Of a stretch of 64,000 bases of DNA, positions 1-11,828 are shown one piece after another. The position numbers and the translations under genes were made by a program. How positions within the stretch are numbered: the stretch's first letter is position 1; every line of letters starts with the position of its first letter. The DNA is from Thinopyrum elongatum. Its lineage: Eukaryota > Streptophyta > Magnoliopsida > Poales > Poaceae. Under the pieces are notes generated by a model. It searched no databases. It was given only the letters and a program-made list of their open reading frames with translations, and was not told the origin of the DNA. The stretch lies in assembly GCA_011799875.1 (NCBI GenBank), contig CM022302.1:58135599-58199598 (forward strand). The letters run 5' to 3'.

Positions 1-202
1 TATGCAAAACTAGTTGCATGTCTGTCGGTGGAACCGGTCTCATGTACGTGGACATGTAAGGTTGGTCGGGGCCCCTTCATCCCACAATAACGCCGAATCA
101 AAATAAGACGTTGGTGGTAAGCAGTATGACTATCACCGCCCACAACTATTTGTGTTCTACTCCTGCATATCAACTACACATAGACCTGCCTCATGATGCC
201 AC
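1..202 (-). mobile_element. 5' untranslated internal region of a minus-strand Angela/WIS/BARE-type copia element (partial)
   Basis: Read on the minus strand, this follows directly after the LTR at 203-1864 and looks like the leader of Triticeae Angela/WIS/BARE-type copia elements. It contains no coding sequence. The rest of the element (gag-pol and 3' LTR) lies left of the window, so its completeness cannot be judged. The family name comes from recognising the LTR and leader. Confidence 0.75.
188..201 (-). other. primer binding site of the minus-strand copia element
   Basis: On the minus strand the bases right after the LTR end read TGGCATCATGAGGC. This is close to the initiator-methionine tRNA site TGGTATCAGAGC used by copia elements. 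Its position directly beside the LTR terminus supports the role and fixes the element's orientation. Confidence 0.6.
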
Positions 203-1864
203 TGTTGGAAATCGTTGCATGGAAAACAAAAAAAATTCTACACACACGCAATGATCTATCGATGGAGATGCATAGCAATGAGGGGGAGAGTGTGTCTACG
301 TACCCTCATAGACTGTAAACGGAAGCGTTTCACAACGCGGTTGATGTAGTCGAATTTCTTCGCACTTCAACCGATCAAGTACCGAACGCCCCGCACCTCC
401 CCGTTCTGCACACGTTCAGCTCGGTGACGTCCCTCGCCTTCTTGATCCAGCAAGACGTCGAGGTAGTAAATGAGTTCAGTCAGCACGACGGCGTGGTGAC
501 GGTGATGGTGAAGTGATCTCCGCAGGGCTTCGCTAAGCACTACGAAAATATGACCGGGGGTGTAAACGGTGGAGGGGGGCGCCGCACACGGCTAGGCAAT
601 TGTCTGGTCTGTGCTAGGCACCCCCCTCCTCAAATATATAGGTGGGAGGGAGAGGGGAGGCTGCTAGGAGGCGCCCCAAGTAGGCAGAATCTTACTTGGG
701 GTCCTCCCCAAGTGGCGCCCCGTGCCTTACTTATCTGAGGGGGAAGGAAAGAGGGGAGGAGAGGAAAGGAAGGGGGAATCCTATTCCACTCTTTCCTTTC
801 CCTTCCCCTCTTTCCTTCTCCTCCTAGGCCGGCCCATATGGGGGGGCGCACCAGCCCCTTGTGGCTGGTGCGTTTCCCCTCTTGGCCCATAAGGCCCATA
901 TCTTTTGCCGGGGGTACCCGGAACCCCTTCCGGTGACCCGATAAGTACCCGGTACCCCCCGAAACACTTCCGGTGTCCGAACAACATTCGGTCACCAAAT
1001 CACATAACTCATATAAAACTATATCGTCATCAAACGTTAAGCGTGCGGACCCTACGGGTTCGAGAACTATGTAGACATGACCGAGACACCTCTCCGGTTA
1101 ATAACCAATAGCGGAACCTGGATGCCCATATTGGCTCCTACATATTCTACAAAGATCTTTATCGGTCGAACCGTTATGACAATATACGTAATTCCCTTTG
1201 TCCATTGGTATGTTACTTGTCTGAGATTCGATCATCGGTATCTTCATACCTAGTTCAATCTCGTTACTGGAAAGTCTCTTAATACATCACCTCGCGACTA
1301 ACTCCTTAGTCCTTTGCTTGCAAGTTTATGATGTGTATTACCGAGAGAGCCCAGAGATACCTCTCTGATACTCGGCGTGAAAAATCCTAATCTCGATCTA
1401 TGCCAACTCAACAAACACCTTCGGAGATACCTGTAGAGCATCTTTATAATCACCCAGATACGTTGTGACGTTTGATAGCACACAAGGTATTCCTCCGGTA
1501 TCCGGGAGTTGCATAATCTCATAGTCGAAGGAATATGTATTTGACATGAAGAAAGCAATAGCAATAAAACTGAACGATCATTATGCTAAGCTAACGGATG
1601 GGTCTTGTCCATCACATCATTCTCCTAATGATGTGATCCCGTTATCAAATGATAGCACATGTCCATGGTTAGGAAACCTTAACCATCTTTGATCAACGAG
1701 CTAGTCTAGTAGAGGCTTACTAGGGACACGGTGTTTGTTTATGTATTCACACATGATTTAAGTTTCCGATCTATACAATTCTAGCATGAATAATAAACCT
1801 TTATCATGAATAAGGAAATATAAAATAACAACTTTATTATTGCCTCTAGGGCTTATTTCCTTCA
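203..1864 (-). mobile_element. 5' LTR of the minus-strand Angela/WIS/BARE-type copia element
   Basis: The reverse complement aligns by eye along its length with the plus-strand LTR at 16882-18614. Both share the start motif GCCCTAGAGGCAATAATA and an end with TTTTCCATGCAACG. The outer end begins TGAAGG rather than TGTTGG, a variant seen in this LTR type. A TATA-like run lies near 633-641 on this strand. The LTR abuts the plus-strand copia internal region at 1865, so this element inserted into the other one. It is about 1.66 kb against 1.73 kb for the plus copy. Confidence 0.85.
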
Positions 1865-2045
1865 ACTACTCCATCTCACGTGATGATCGGACATGGTTTA
1901 GTTGATTTGGATCATGTATCACTTAGACAACTTGAGGGATGTTGAATTAAGTGGGAGTTCATTAGTAATTTGATTAATTGAACTAAAATTTATCATAAAC
2001 ATAGTCAAAATGTCTTTGCAAATTATGTTGTAGATCAATAGCTCA

Positions 2046-2300
2046 CGATGTAGCTTCCCCATTTTTGACACGTTTCTAGAGAAAACTAAGTTGAAAGATG
2101 ATGGTAGCAATAATGCGGACTGGGTCCATGATCTGAGGATTATCCTCATTGCTGCACAGAAGAATTATGTCCTTGATGCACCACTAGTTGGCAGACCTGC
2201 TGCAGGAGCTGATGCAGACATTATGAACGTTTGACAAGCTCGATCTGATGACTACTTGATAGTTTACTACACCATGCTTTACGGCTTATAATCGGGGCTC
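2046..2300 (+). pseudogene. copia Gag, N-terminal fragment
   Basis: Translation gives LEKTKLKDDGSNNADW and then DLRIILIAAQKNYVLDAPL, the N-terminal Gag of Triticeae copia elements. In-frame stops follow MNV and interrupt LYGL..SG. The fragment is cut at 2300 by the gypsy insertion and continues at 13413 with QRRFERHGTYEMFQELK. The start codon is not intact. In a live element Gag would form the cytoplasmic capsid; this copy is not functional. Confidence 0.75.
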
Positions 2301-5300
2301 TGATACGTCTCCAACGTATCTATAATTTTTGATTGTTCCATGCTGTTATATTGTCATTCTTGGATGTTTTACAATCATTTTATATCATTTTTTGGTACTA
2401 ACCTATTGACATAGTGCCCTGTGCCAGTTGTTGTTTTCTGCATGTTTTTTACATCACAGGAAATCAATATCGAACGGAGTCCAAATGCAACGAAATTTTT
2501 TGTGGAATTTTTATGGACCAGAAGACACCCAATGGGCTGAAGAAGCACCAGGGGGGTGCCCCGAGGGGGGCACAACCCACCAGGGCGCGCCTGGGCCCCC
2601 AGGCATGCCCAGGTGGGTTGTGCCCACCTCGGTGGCCTCCCGCACCGCCTCTTTGCTCTATAAATACCCCAATATTCCAGAAACCCTAGGGGAGTCGACG
2701 AAAATCAAGTCCAGCCGCCGCAAGTTCCAGAACCACTAGATCCAATCTAGACACCATCACGGAGGGGTTCATCATCCTCATTGGTGCCTCTCCGATGATG
2801 CGTGAGTAGTTCATTGTAGACCTACGGGTCCGTAGTTAGTAGCTAGATGGCTTTCTCTCTCTCTTTTAATTCTCAATACAATGGTCTCTTGGAGATCCAT
2901 ATGATGTAACTCTTTTTGCGGTGTGTTTGTTGGGATCCGGTGAACTTTGAGTTTATGATCAGATCTTTGTTTTTATCCATGAAAGTTATTTGAGTCTTCT
3001 TTGATCTCTTGTATGCATGATTGCTTATAGCCTCGTATTTCTTCTCCGATATTTGGGTTTTGTTTGGCCAACTTGATCTATTTATCTTGCAATAGGAAGA
3101 GGTGCTTTGTGATGGGTTCGATCTTACGGTGCTTGAACCTAGGTACAGAAGGGGAACCGACAAGTATGTATCGTTGCTATTAAGGATAAAAAGATGGGGT
3201 CTAATTCTACATAAATAGATCTTGACTACATCATGTCATCGTTCTTATTGCATTACTCCGTTTCTCCATGAACTTAATACACTAGATGCATGCTGGATAG
3301 CTGTCGATGTGTGGAGTAATAGTAGTAGATGCAGGCAGGAGTCGGTCTACTAATCTTGGACGTGATGCCTATACAATGATCATTGCCTGGATATCGTCAT
3401 GATTATTTGAAGTTCTATCAATTACCCAACAGTAATTCGTTTACCCACCGTTTGTTATTTTTCTCGAGAGAAGCACTAGTGAAATCTACGGCCCCCAGGT
3501 CTTCTTTATTATATTTTCCTTCACGATCTATTTTTATTTGCTTTTATTTTCAGATCTATTAAACCAAAAATACAAAAATACCTTTCTGCAATTTATTGTT
3601 ATTTATTTTATCTCACGTTCCCGCGAGATCTATTTATCCAATCTACTATAATTTTATCTATCTTTTTACCCGTGAGGGATTGACAACCCCTCTTCTACGT
3701 CGGGTTGCAAGTATTTGTTCTTTGTGTGCAGGGGCTGTTTACGTGGTGCTGCGTGTGTGACGACCCCGGCTTAATCGTGCACTAATCATACACGCAAATG
3801 CACACGATCAAGCCTAAGGACTCACTTGAAGATATCACAACACAACTCTAAAACATAAATAAAGTCATACAAGCTTTATATTACAAGCCAGGGCCTCGAG
3901 GACTCGAATACATAAGCTCGATGGCATACAAGTGTCAGCGGAAGCATCAGAGTCTGGGTATAGACTTAAACATAAAACAGATAGGCCTTTATCAAGGCGG
4001 GGCAAAATAAAATACTACGATCGAAAGGCATAGGCCTCAAGCCATGGACCCTCCGATCCTACTCCTGGTCGTCGGCAAGCTCGTAGTAGTAGCCTCCCTC
4101 CGGGTAGTAGTGGTAGTCATCGGCGGGGGTAGCAGTCTCAGGGGCTCCGTCGTCTGGTGGCATCAAAAGGATATGGGGAAAAAGAAAATAAAGCAAACGT
4201 GAGTACTCATTCGAAGTACTCAGCAAGCAAGGATCTACACTACATATGCATCATTATCAAGGGAGTGGCTGTATATGTGGACTGGGCTGCAGAAATGCCA
4301 GAATAGAAGGGAAAACCTAGTCCTATCGAAGACTAGCATCTTCAGCATCTTTATCGGTCTTGCAGCATTAGAAGAGTGTAGATTAGCATAAAGTAAAGTA
4401 GTAGTTGTGTCAAGTAACAGTCTCGCCCAGAGATCCTTTCTCGACTCCCTGCGAGAAAGCAATCCCGGAGCCACATATCCAGGGATCATCTCAAGTTCTA
4501 GTTGTATCGATCGGGATACAACTCCGAGTGTCCTTTACCGTAGGACCGGCTATCGATAGATGTTTTCTTCCCTGTAGGGGTGCACCAACTTACCCACCAC
4601 GCTCGATTAACTCCGGCCGGACACACTTTTCTGGGTCATGCCCGGCCTCGGCCAAACGACACACCGCAACCCTACCTAGAGCTCTGCAGAGAGGTCCCCG
4701 CCGGTCTACATCCTAAGCACTCAGGGGTCTTGGGCCATCGCCCTGCACACTCTGGGTCGTTGCGCACAGGGTGGATACCAGCCTCGCCTCGGATGGCCGA
4801 CATGATCCGACTATGCCGCAATACTGAACTGGACGTCTGACAGAGCTTTCGGCTGATGCTACGATGCAGAGTGCCCATAACTGTTCCCACGTGATGGTTA
4901 GTGCTATCCAGCCAAAGGCCGGCTCGGATCAATTTCCAAATCTGTAGTGGATTAGGGGCTTGCGGTAACGAGCAGAGACTCATGATCGATGTGACCCCGT
5001 CGCCCCGTCTCGAGGACTTGCGGCAAGGGCTAGGAATGCCCGGCCGTGCCTCGTATTGAACTCACGGGTTACTTCCCATCATTTGCGGGTAACCTTCAAG
5101 GTCGACCCGCCTATAGTAACATGGTAATGTGGTAAAGTCATGGTAACCAAAGTAACCGTGTGTCTAACACCAAGGGGGAACCCTCAGGTATCACCCTTGA
5201 CTGAATTCCACCTCATGTTGTCGTCAAGGTGAATGAAGGAGGAATCACCCTCGAGGTCCACACTTGAGGTGTTGCACGACGACGTCGTTATCGGGGGTTG

Positions 5301-8045
5301 GTGTAGTAGGAATCACCCTCGCTTACCACGACCGATTAACTAACCTACAAGGTTATCATCAGAATTGCTGACGAGGTATCACCCTCGGCACTCGATAGTA
5401 ACCCAGTAGTGTCGAGCAACTAAGGGGGAAGTGTGGTGCATGCCGGGGCCTGGTCCTCAATCCCGTTGATCAGGTCTTCTGATATTCCAGCGGGGCAGTC
5501 AGGATAAAGTGGGAGTCTCTGATGTGTCTCTACCCAGCCTATACTAAGCAGTTTAGGATAAGCAGGAAGGTAACAAAAGCAGGTTACAATAAACAGGCTA
5601 TGCAACAGATATAGGATAACAGTAACAGCAGCAATTCTAATGCAAGCATAAGAAATAAGAGAATAGGCGATATAGGCATGTTCAAAATGGGGGTGCTTGC
5701 CTGGAAGCTCCGGGGCAAGGGTCTGGTCGTTGGGGATGTAGTCGTACTCCTGAGCTGCGTCGGTCCCGGGAGCTACGTCAACGTCGGGGTCTACCGAGAG
5801 ACGAGAGGGGGAGGGAACAGGTAAACACAATGCAAACAAATGCATCACAGGCATGCTACGCCTAAGATGCAGTGCAGGGTTGCCTAAAGGTATGACTAAG
5901 TTTCTTTAGTTATTTTAGGGTTAGAGTAGGATTTATTAACCGGTTCATATGCACTATTCATCTATCGGAATCGGGCTAAAAGATACGGGTTCTCCTACAT
6001 AGGGGATTCCGACATGGAAACAGACAACACGATCAGATTCGTCTTGTCGTTCTGAGCAACTTTCATGCTGTAAGTTTTTCGATCCGAGCTACGGTTTATT
6101 TTCTACGAATTTTCAAAGTTTTTAGCAATTTCTGGATTTATTTAAGTTATTTAATCCAGCATTATCCAAAACAGTGCCAGCTGACGTCAGCGTGATGCAG
6201 AGGTGACATCAGCAGGTCAACTGGTTGGTTGACCAGTCAAACCAGACAGGTGGGTCCAGTGGGACCCACATGTCATTGAGTAAGCGAACTAAACAGAGTT
6301 AGTTAACCTAACTAATCTAATTATCGAGTGGGGCCTACTGTTAGTGAGTGTTTAGCAATTTAATTAACTAGCTAATTACTTAACTAATTATTATTTTATT
6401 TTATTCATTTAATGGGGTGGGTCCCATATGTCATAGACACAGGGGAGGCCACGTTGGCTTTGACCCGAGTCAACGGGGTCAAAGGGGCCCCCTGGGCCCA
6501 CCAGTCAGTGGCCCAGGCGGTGCCACATGGGCGCCAGCTCGGCACCGGCCGGAGACGCGCCGGATTTAGCTCCGGCGAGCCACAACACGGCGGCGCGGCT
6601 CGGGAGCTGAATGGCACGGGAAAGAGCGAGGTTAGGTGCGTTCGAACGGCGGGACGGCGCCGCGTCGAATGGTGGTGGTGCGAGGGGCTGTGGTGGCCGG
6701 AGCTGAGCGCTTCGAGCTCATCGGCGGCGAGGTTCTTCGGGCGTGCGACGAAAACGGCAAAAGGGGGCGCGACCGAATGACCTAAAGAGCGAGGCAGGGC
6801 CTGTGCGACGCGGCAAACGCAACGGTGGCAAGCATAGGACGAAAAGGTCGTCGTGGCCACGCCGGCGACGAGGCCAGGCGGCGGAGGGTTCGGGCGATCG
6901 TGGATCGAGCGCTACGGACCGCTAGAGGGGCAGAGGAAGGGCGCGTTCGGCGCAGGGGCTCACCGGGGGAGCGTGGGGTCTGGGTAGAGGGCTCGGGGAA
7001 GCGCGACGGAGCCGGAATCCTCGCCGGAGCTGTGGCGACCGAAGGAGGAAGAGGAGCTCGAGGGGCTTGATGCAGAGGCTCCCGGCTCCAACGGTTTGGA
7101 CCGGTCGACGCGGAGGACGACAGCGGAGCGTTACGTCATCGGGGCGAGGCACGAGGTCGATGGAGAGTGTGGGATCGAGCGACGGCGGCGACGGCGGTTT
7201 CGGGTGTCTGCCCAGATCGAACCAGAGAGGGGGAACGAGGGGGAATGGGGGGCGCTACGGTTGCGGGGAGTGAGCGAGGCGCGCGGGCGAGCTCTTAAGG
7301 GCGCCGGGGAACCGCGAGATCGGCGACATGACGACGATCCACGCTCGGGCGCGCGCGCCAGCCGACGTGTGCGGGAGGAGGGAGAAGACCCGGCTGGTGG
7401 GCTTGGCCGGATCCTATAGCGGCAGGCCTAAGTGCACAGTAGAACTAGGCCCTTTTTCCATTTTCTTATTTTCTGTTTCTGTTTTCACTTTTCTTTTCCT
7501 GTTTTGCTAATTGGTTGGGCACTTATTGAGTTTTGTAAAATGTGTGAGCTAGCCCATAAATCACAGTGCAATATATCCTATCACCCAAAATTAGTTTGGG
7601 GTAAATACTATTTCATATTTATTTTGTATTAATTAAAAGGTGGTCAAATATTGTTTTCATTCACTGTTTGAGGTTTGTTAGGGCCACTTATCCAATCTTG
7701 ATAAAGTTGGTTACAATTTTATCATTGCCTTCAAATTATTTGCTATTTAATAAACATTTTAGTTTCTGGTTTGAACAAATTTTATTTTTCACTTTGAATT
7801 TGAGTTGATTTTCAGAATAGAATTAGAATTGTTTTGATCAACCACTATAACTAGGCACTGCAATTGAAGATGACTTGGCATATTTAGCAGAGTGTCACAG
7901 TGCTTATTACATAGGGGTGTTACAGCGTTGTCCACCTACTGGTTCGATAACCTTGGTCTCATCACTGAGGGAAATACCTACCGTTGCTGTGTTGCATCAT
8001 CCCTTCCTATATGGGGAAATACCGACGTAGTTCAAGCAAACATCA
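2301..8045 (+). mobile_element. 5' LTR of the Athila-type element, split by a nested insertion
   Basis: The LTR sequence is 2301-3755 plus 7930-8045, about 1.57 kb once the insertion and its duplicated bases are removed. This agrees with 1.58 kb for the 3' LTR. The two copies are very similar throughout, so they can be used to date the insertion. Confidence 0.85.
3756..7924. mobile_element. solo-LTR-like insertion, about 4.2 kb, starting TGTGACGACC and ending GTGTTACA
   Basis: The ends are TG...CA with short inverted termini (TGTGAC and GTTACA). Flanking 5-mers are GCGTG (3751-3755) and GCGTT (7925-7929), a one-base-decayed duplication. Removing the insert restores the LTR sequence seen at about 13285-13310. 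No primer site, polypurine tract or gag-pol similarity is visible inside. It holds an AT-rich part, a GC-rich part at 6420-7430 and no credible gene. It resembles the very long LTRs of some Triticeae gypsy families (Romani/Egug type, from memory). A non-autonomous element is the alternative. Confidence 0.65.
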
Positions 8046-8056
8046 AAAGGAATTTC

Positions 8057-8074
8057 TGGCGCCGTTGCCGGGGA
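8057..8074 (+). other. primer binding site, tRNA-Asp type
   Basis: TGGCGCCGTTGCCGGGGA is complementary to the 3' end of plant tRNA-Asp including the CCA tail. It lies eleven bases after the LTR end. tRNA-Asp priming is typical of the Athila lineage. An 18-base identical copy lies at 8114-8131. Confidence 0.85.
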
Positions 8075-8317
8075 GGATCAAGTCAAGATAGTCTCCCGAC
8101 CACTAACCATTTCTGGCGCCGTTGCCGGGGAGACATCACCAACATCTACCAGGTTCCTAATCACAAATCTCATCTCCTTGCAATTTACATTATTTGCCAT
8201 TTGCCTCTCGTTTTCCTCTCCCCCACTTCACAAAATTTGCCATTTTATTCGCCCCCTTTTTCGTTCGCCGTTTTCTCGTCAGATCTGTTTTTGAGTGCAA
8301 TTCTTGTTTGCGTAGTC

Positions 8318-8575
8318 ATGATGCCTCAAAGAAAATATTATAATGTTCCTTACCCCAATTTTTTGCTTGAGATTGAGAAAAGTACTAAGGAATATATGAC
8401 TACACAATTTGAGCATAATAAATATTTTACCGAAGAAATTAAGGAGCACTCCGTTGTGCTAGATGCTATAACGAAACAACATGATGATATTAGTAGAGAA
8501 GTTTGCAATCTCCAATCTAAGTATGCTTTTGCTGAAAGTTTGCTAGCAAAATATCCGATGCATAAGCTACTTTAG
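8318..8575 (+). pseudogene. short Gag-like ORF of the Athila-type element
   Basis: This 85-residue ORF starts with MMPQRKYYNVPYP and continues with a charged, helix-prone stretch (LEIEKSTKEYMTTQFEHNK), ending at KYPMHKLL. The start shown is the first ATG after the leader; in-frame codons upstream belong to the LTR and leader. The next ORF begins 8 bases downstream in another frame, so this may be the N-terminal piece of a longer ancestral Gag. I cannot name a domain; the function as a Gag piece is inferred from position. Confidence 0.5.
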
Positions 8576-8583
8576 TAAATCAA

Positions 8584-9468
8584 ATGGCCGCCAAACCAAT
8601 CTCGTTAGAAGATAAAAGTGATGAAGATCTTAAAATGATCGGTGTTTCTCCTATTGCTTCTTTGTTTAGTAAAATTAAGATTGATGAAAAAGGGATTGAA
8701 GAAGAGTCAACTTTAGCTAGAAGGCGTCCCGATAATTCAGAGGGTGAAAATCTTGTTGAGAAAATTGATAAAAGTGGGTTTGAAGAGGTCAAAACTTTAA
8801 CTAGTGATGTGACCACTCTTTTGGATTACAAAGACTTTAATTATGATAGTTGCTCTTTGATTGATTGTATTTCTTTGTTGCAATCCATGATTAATTCACC
8901 CCATGCTTATGAACAAAATAAAGCTTTTACTAAACATATTGTTGATGCTATGATGAAAGCTTTAGAAGAAAAGTTGGAATTAGAAGTTTCAATTCCTAGA
9001 AAATTACATGATGAATGGGAACCTACTATGAAAGTCAAGATTAAAAATTATGAGTGTTTTGCTTTATGTTACTTGGGTGCTAGTGTTTCTACAATTCCGA
9101 AATCTCTATGTGATGTGCTTGGTCTTACCGATATTGAAGAATGCTCTTTAAATTTGCACTTGACGGATTCCACTATTAAAAAGCCTATGGGAAGAATTAA
9201 TGATGTTCTTATTCTTGCAAATAGGAATTATGTGCCCATAGATTTTATTGTTCTTGATATTGATTGCAATCCGTCTTGTCCAATTATTCTTGGTAGACCG
9301 TTTTTACGTACTATTGGTGCCGTGATTGATATGAAAGAAGGCAATATTAAATTTCAATTTCCACTAAGGAAGGGTATGGAACACTTCCCTAGGACAAGAC
9401 TTAGGCCACCTTATGAATCAATCATGAGGGCATCCTATGGATCAAGAAACAAAGATGACAATACTTAG
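8584..9468 (+). pseudogene. Gag remnant plus aspartic protease-like domain of the Athila-type element
   Basis: This intact 294-residue ORF has an acidic N-terminal half (Gag-like, no zinc knuckle seen). A retropepsin-like region follows at about residues 155-270, with CYLGASVSTIPKSLC, then DFIVLDIDCNPSCPIILG and RPFLRTIGAVIDMKEG. Related elements normally read DLGAS; here the putative catalytic Asp is Tyr. The ILGRPFL motif is kept. Nothing after it resembles RT or integrase, so the polyprotein stops after protease. It is probably catalytically dead, although the reading frame has stayed open. Confidence 0.75.
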
Positions 9469-11828
9469 ATCCGTGCTTTATGCCTAGCTAGGGGTGTAAA
9501 ACGATAGCGCTTGTTGGGAGGCAACCCAATGAATAAAATTTATTTTTTTCTTTTTCTTTCTGTTCTTGAGTGTTTGCACAATTATGCTACTGTTATGATT
9601 GTGTTTTAGTTAGTGTTTGTGCCAAGCAAAGCCTTTGGGATCATGTTGGGTGATAGTTGATTTGATCTTGTTGGAAAACAGAAACTTTTGCAAGCAGTAA
9701 AATAATTTTGCAAATTCATAGAAGCGAAGAAAAATTCTGAATTTTTTACACAATATTTGTATACAAATTTCTCACGTTTTCCTAATTGTTCAGAATTTTT
9801 GGTGTTACAGAAGTATTCGAAATATCCAGATTGCCACAGACTGTTCTGTTTTTGACAGATTCTGTTTTCTTTGGAGAGTTTTTGCCATAGAAAAGTTGGA
9901 ATACAGTAGATATAATGCAAGAATAAAATATGAATGGGTGTGCAACATTACTTATAGTAGTGTTTTGCTTTCTTATACTAATGGATCTCATGAAGTTTTT
10001 GTTGAGTTTTGTGTGATTGAAGTTTTCAAGTTTTGGGTGATATTACGATGGATGAAGGAATAAGGAGTAAGAAGAGCATAAGCTTGGGGATGCCCATGGC
10101 ATCCTAAGCTATTATCCAAAGAGAAGCATGCAACTAAGCTTGGGGATGCCCGGGTGGCATCCCCTCTTTCTTCTAACGACCATCGGTATTTTACTTGGAA
10201 CTATGTTTTTATTCGTCACATATTATGAGTTTTGCTTGGAGCGTCTTGTATGATATGAGTCTTTGCTTGTTTTTATTTAAGTCTTGAATCCTTGCTGGAC
10301 ACACCTATTTGGGAGAGCCAAAATTATGACATGACTTGTTAGAATTGCTCCTATGCTTCACTTAAATCTTTATGAGCTATGGAATTGCTCTAGTGCTTCA
10401 CTTATATCTTTTTGAGCACGGTGTGCTTTGTTATTTTTGAAGAAATTCTCTCTTGCTTCACTTAAATTATTTTGAGAGAAAGAAATATGATGCTCATGAT
10501 CTTCACTTATATTTGTTTGAGCTTATAAAAGCAACTTATGAAATCTAGTCCCAAAGTGATAGATATCCAAGGAGGATATAATAAAAACTTTCATGAAGAT
10601 CATTGGACAAAATAAACTTGATTCATTGTAATAGTTTTGAGATATGATGATATATGTGAGTCATGTTGATGAGTAATTATGCTTTAGTAAGAATATTGGT
10701 GTTAAGGTTTGTGATTCCCTATGCAAGCACGAAATTTAATAGTTATGCAATGAAATTATATCCTGCTTGTGGTGCATTATTCGGTGTTAGTTATGCTTAA
10801 TGCTCGCTTATGAGATTTTTCGTTTCTTGGTTGGTTGCTTCTCAATCTTTTCCTAGCCTTCATTTGCACTAAGTATGATCACTACTTGTGCATCCAAAAT
10901 CCTTTAAACCAGTTTTGCCATATGAGTCCACCATACCTACCTATATGCGGTATTCTTTTGCCATTCTAAGCAAATTTGTATGTGCCATCTCTAATTTTCA
11001 AAATAAACTTCTCTTTTGTGTGCTCGTACCGCTCATGAAACGGTAGGGGTGGCTAATATATTTCCATGCTAGATGTGTTATTCTCAAGATGAGTGTTTAT
11101 TCACTTGTCATTGCACGAGAGTACGGCAAAGGTATTAGGGATGCCCAGTCCCGAAATGAAAAATGAATTTACTTTTTGTTGTCAAATAATAAATTTCTTA
11201 GAAAGTGTTGGTATGGAAGGCACCCGTTGATACGGTTAGCCATGGAAAGTGAAAGTATGGTTGAATTTTTTTTCTGTTTGGGAACCGCCTAAGATATATC
11301 TAGCATGGAAAGTATTGGGAACTACTCAGTCGTTTTCGTTGACATGAAAAGCATGCCTCCCAAAATGTTTTTATCTATCTTTTTCGCTTTGAGCTCTGGC
11401 ACCTCTACAAATCCCTACTTCCCTCTGCGAAGGGCCTTTCTTTTACTTTATGCAATTTTTATTTTTATTTGAGTCTCCATCTTCTCTTATAAAGCACCAA
11501 CTAAGGGGCACTATGATCGTACTTGAGCATTGGGTGTAGTTAATATGCGAGTGTGTTTCATGAATGGATCAATGATTGAGCATAATGGGCTAGGGATAAC
11601 TTGCTTTAGTGTTGATATTTCGAAAGACATGGTTGCTTGTTGATATGCTTGAGTATTAAAGTCCTCATGTCAAAACTAGACTATTGCTTTGAACCATATA
11701 AAAGTCCAAATGTCCATGCTACAAAGAAAAGATTATGTGATGAACATGTTAGGCAGCATTCCACATCAAAAATTCTGTTTTTATCATTTACCTACTCGAG
11801 GACGAGCAGGAATTAAGCTTGGGGATGC
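9469..11828 (+). mobile_element. non-coding 3' internal region of the Athila-type element
   Basis: Long AT-rich sequence with no credible gene. The phrase AGCTTGGGGATGCCC occurs near 10081 and 10137. A shortened copy, AAGCTTGGGGATGC, forms the purine-rich tract (about 11814-11828) directly before the 3' LTR. RT, RNase H and integrase would be expected here in an autonomous relative and are absent. Confidence 0.7.

Noticed and set aside
6410..7420. GC-rich open frames on both strands as genes
   Set aside because: They overlap each other, have Arg/Gly/Pro-rich translations, and lie inside the solo-LTR-like insertion. No family signature was found.
8057..8131. tRNA-Asp gene
   Set aside because: Only the last 18 bases of the tRNA are matched, in the complement. 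It is a primer binding site.
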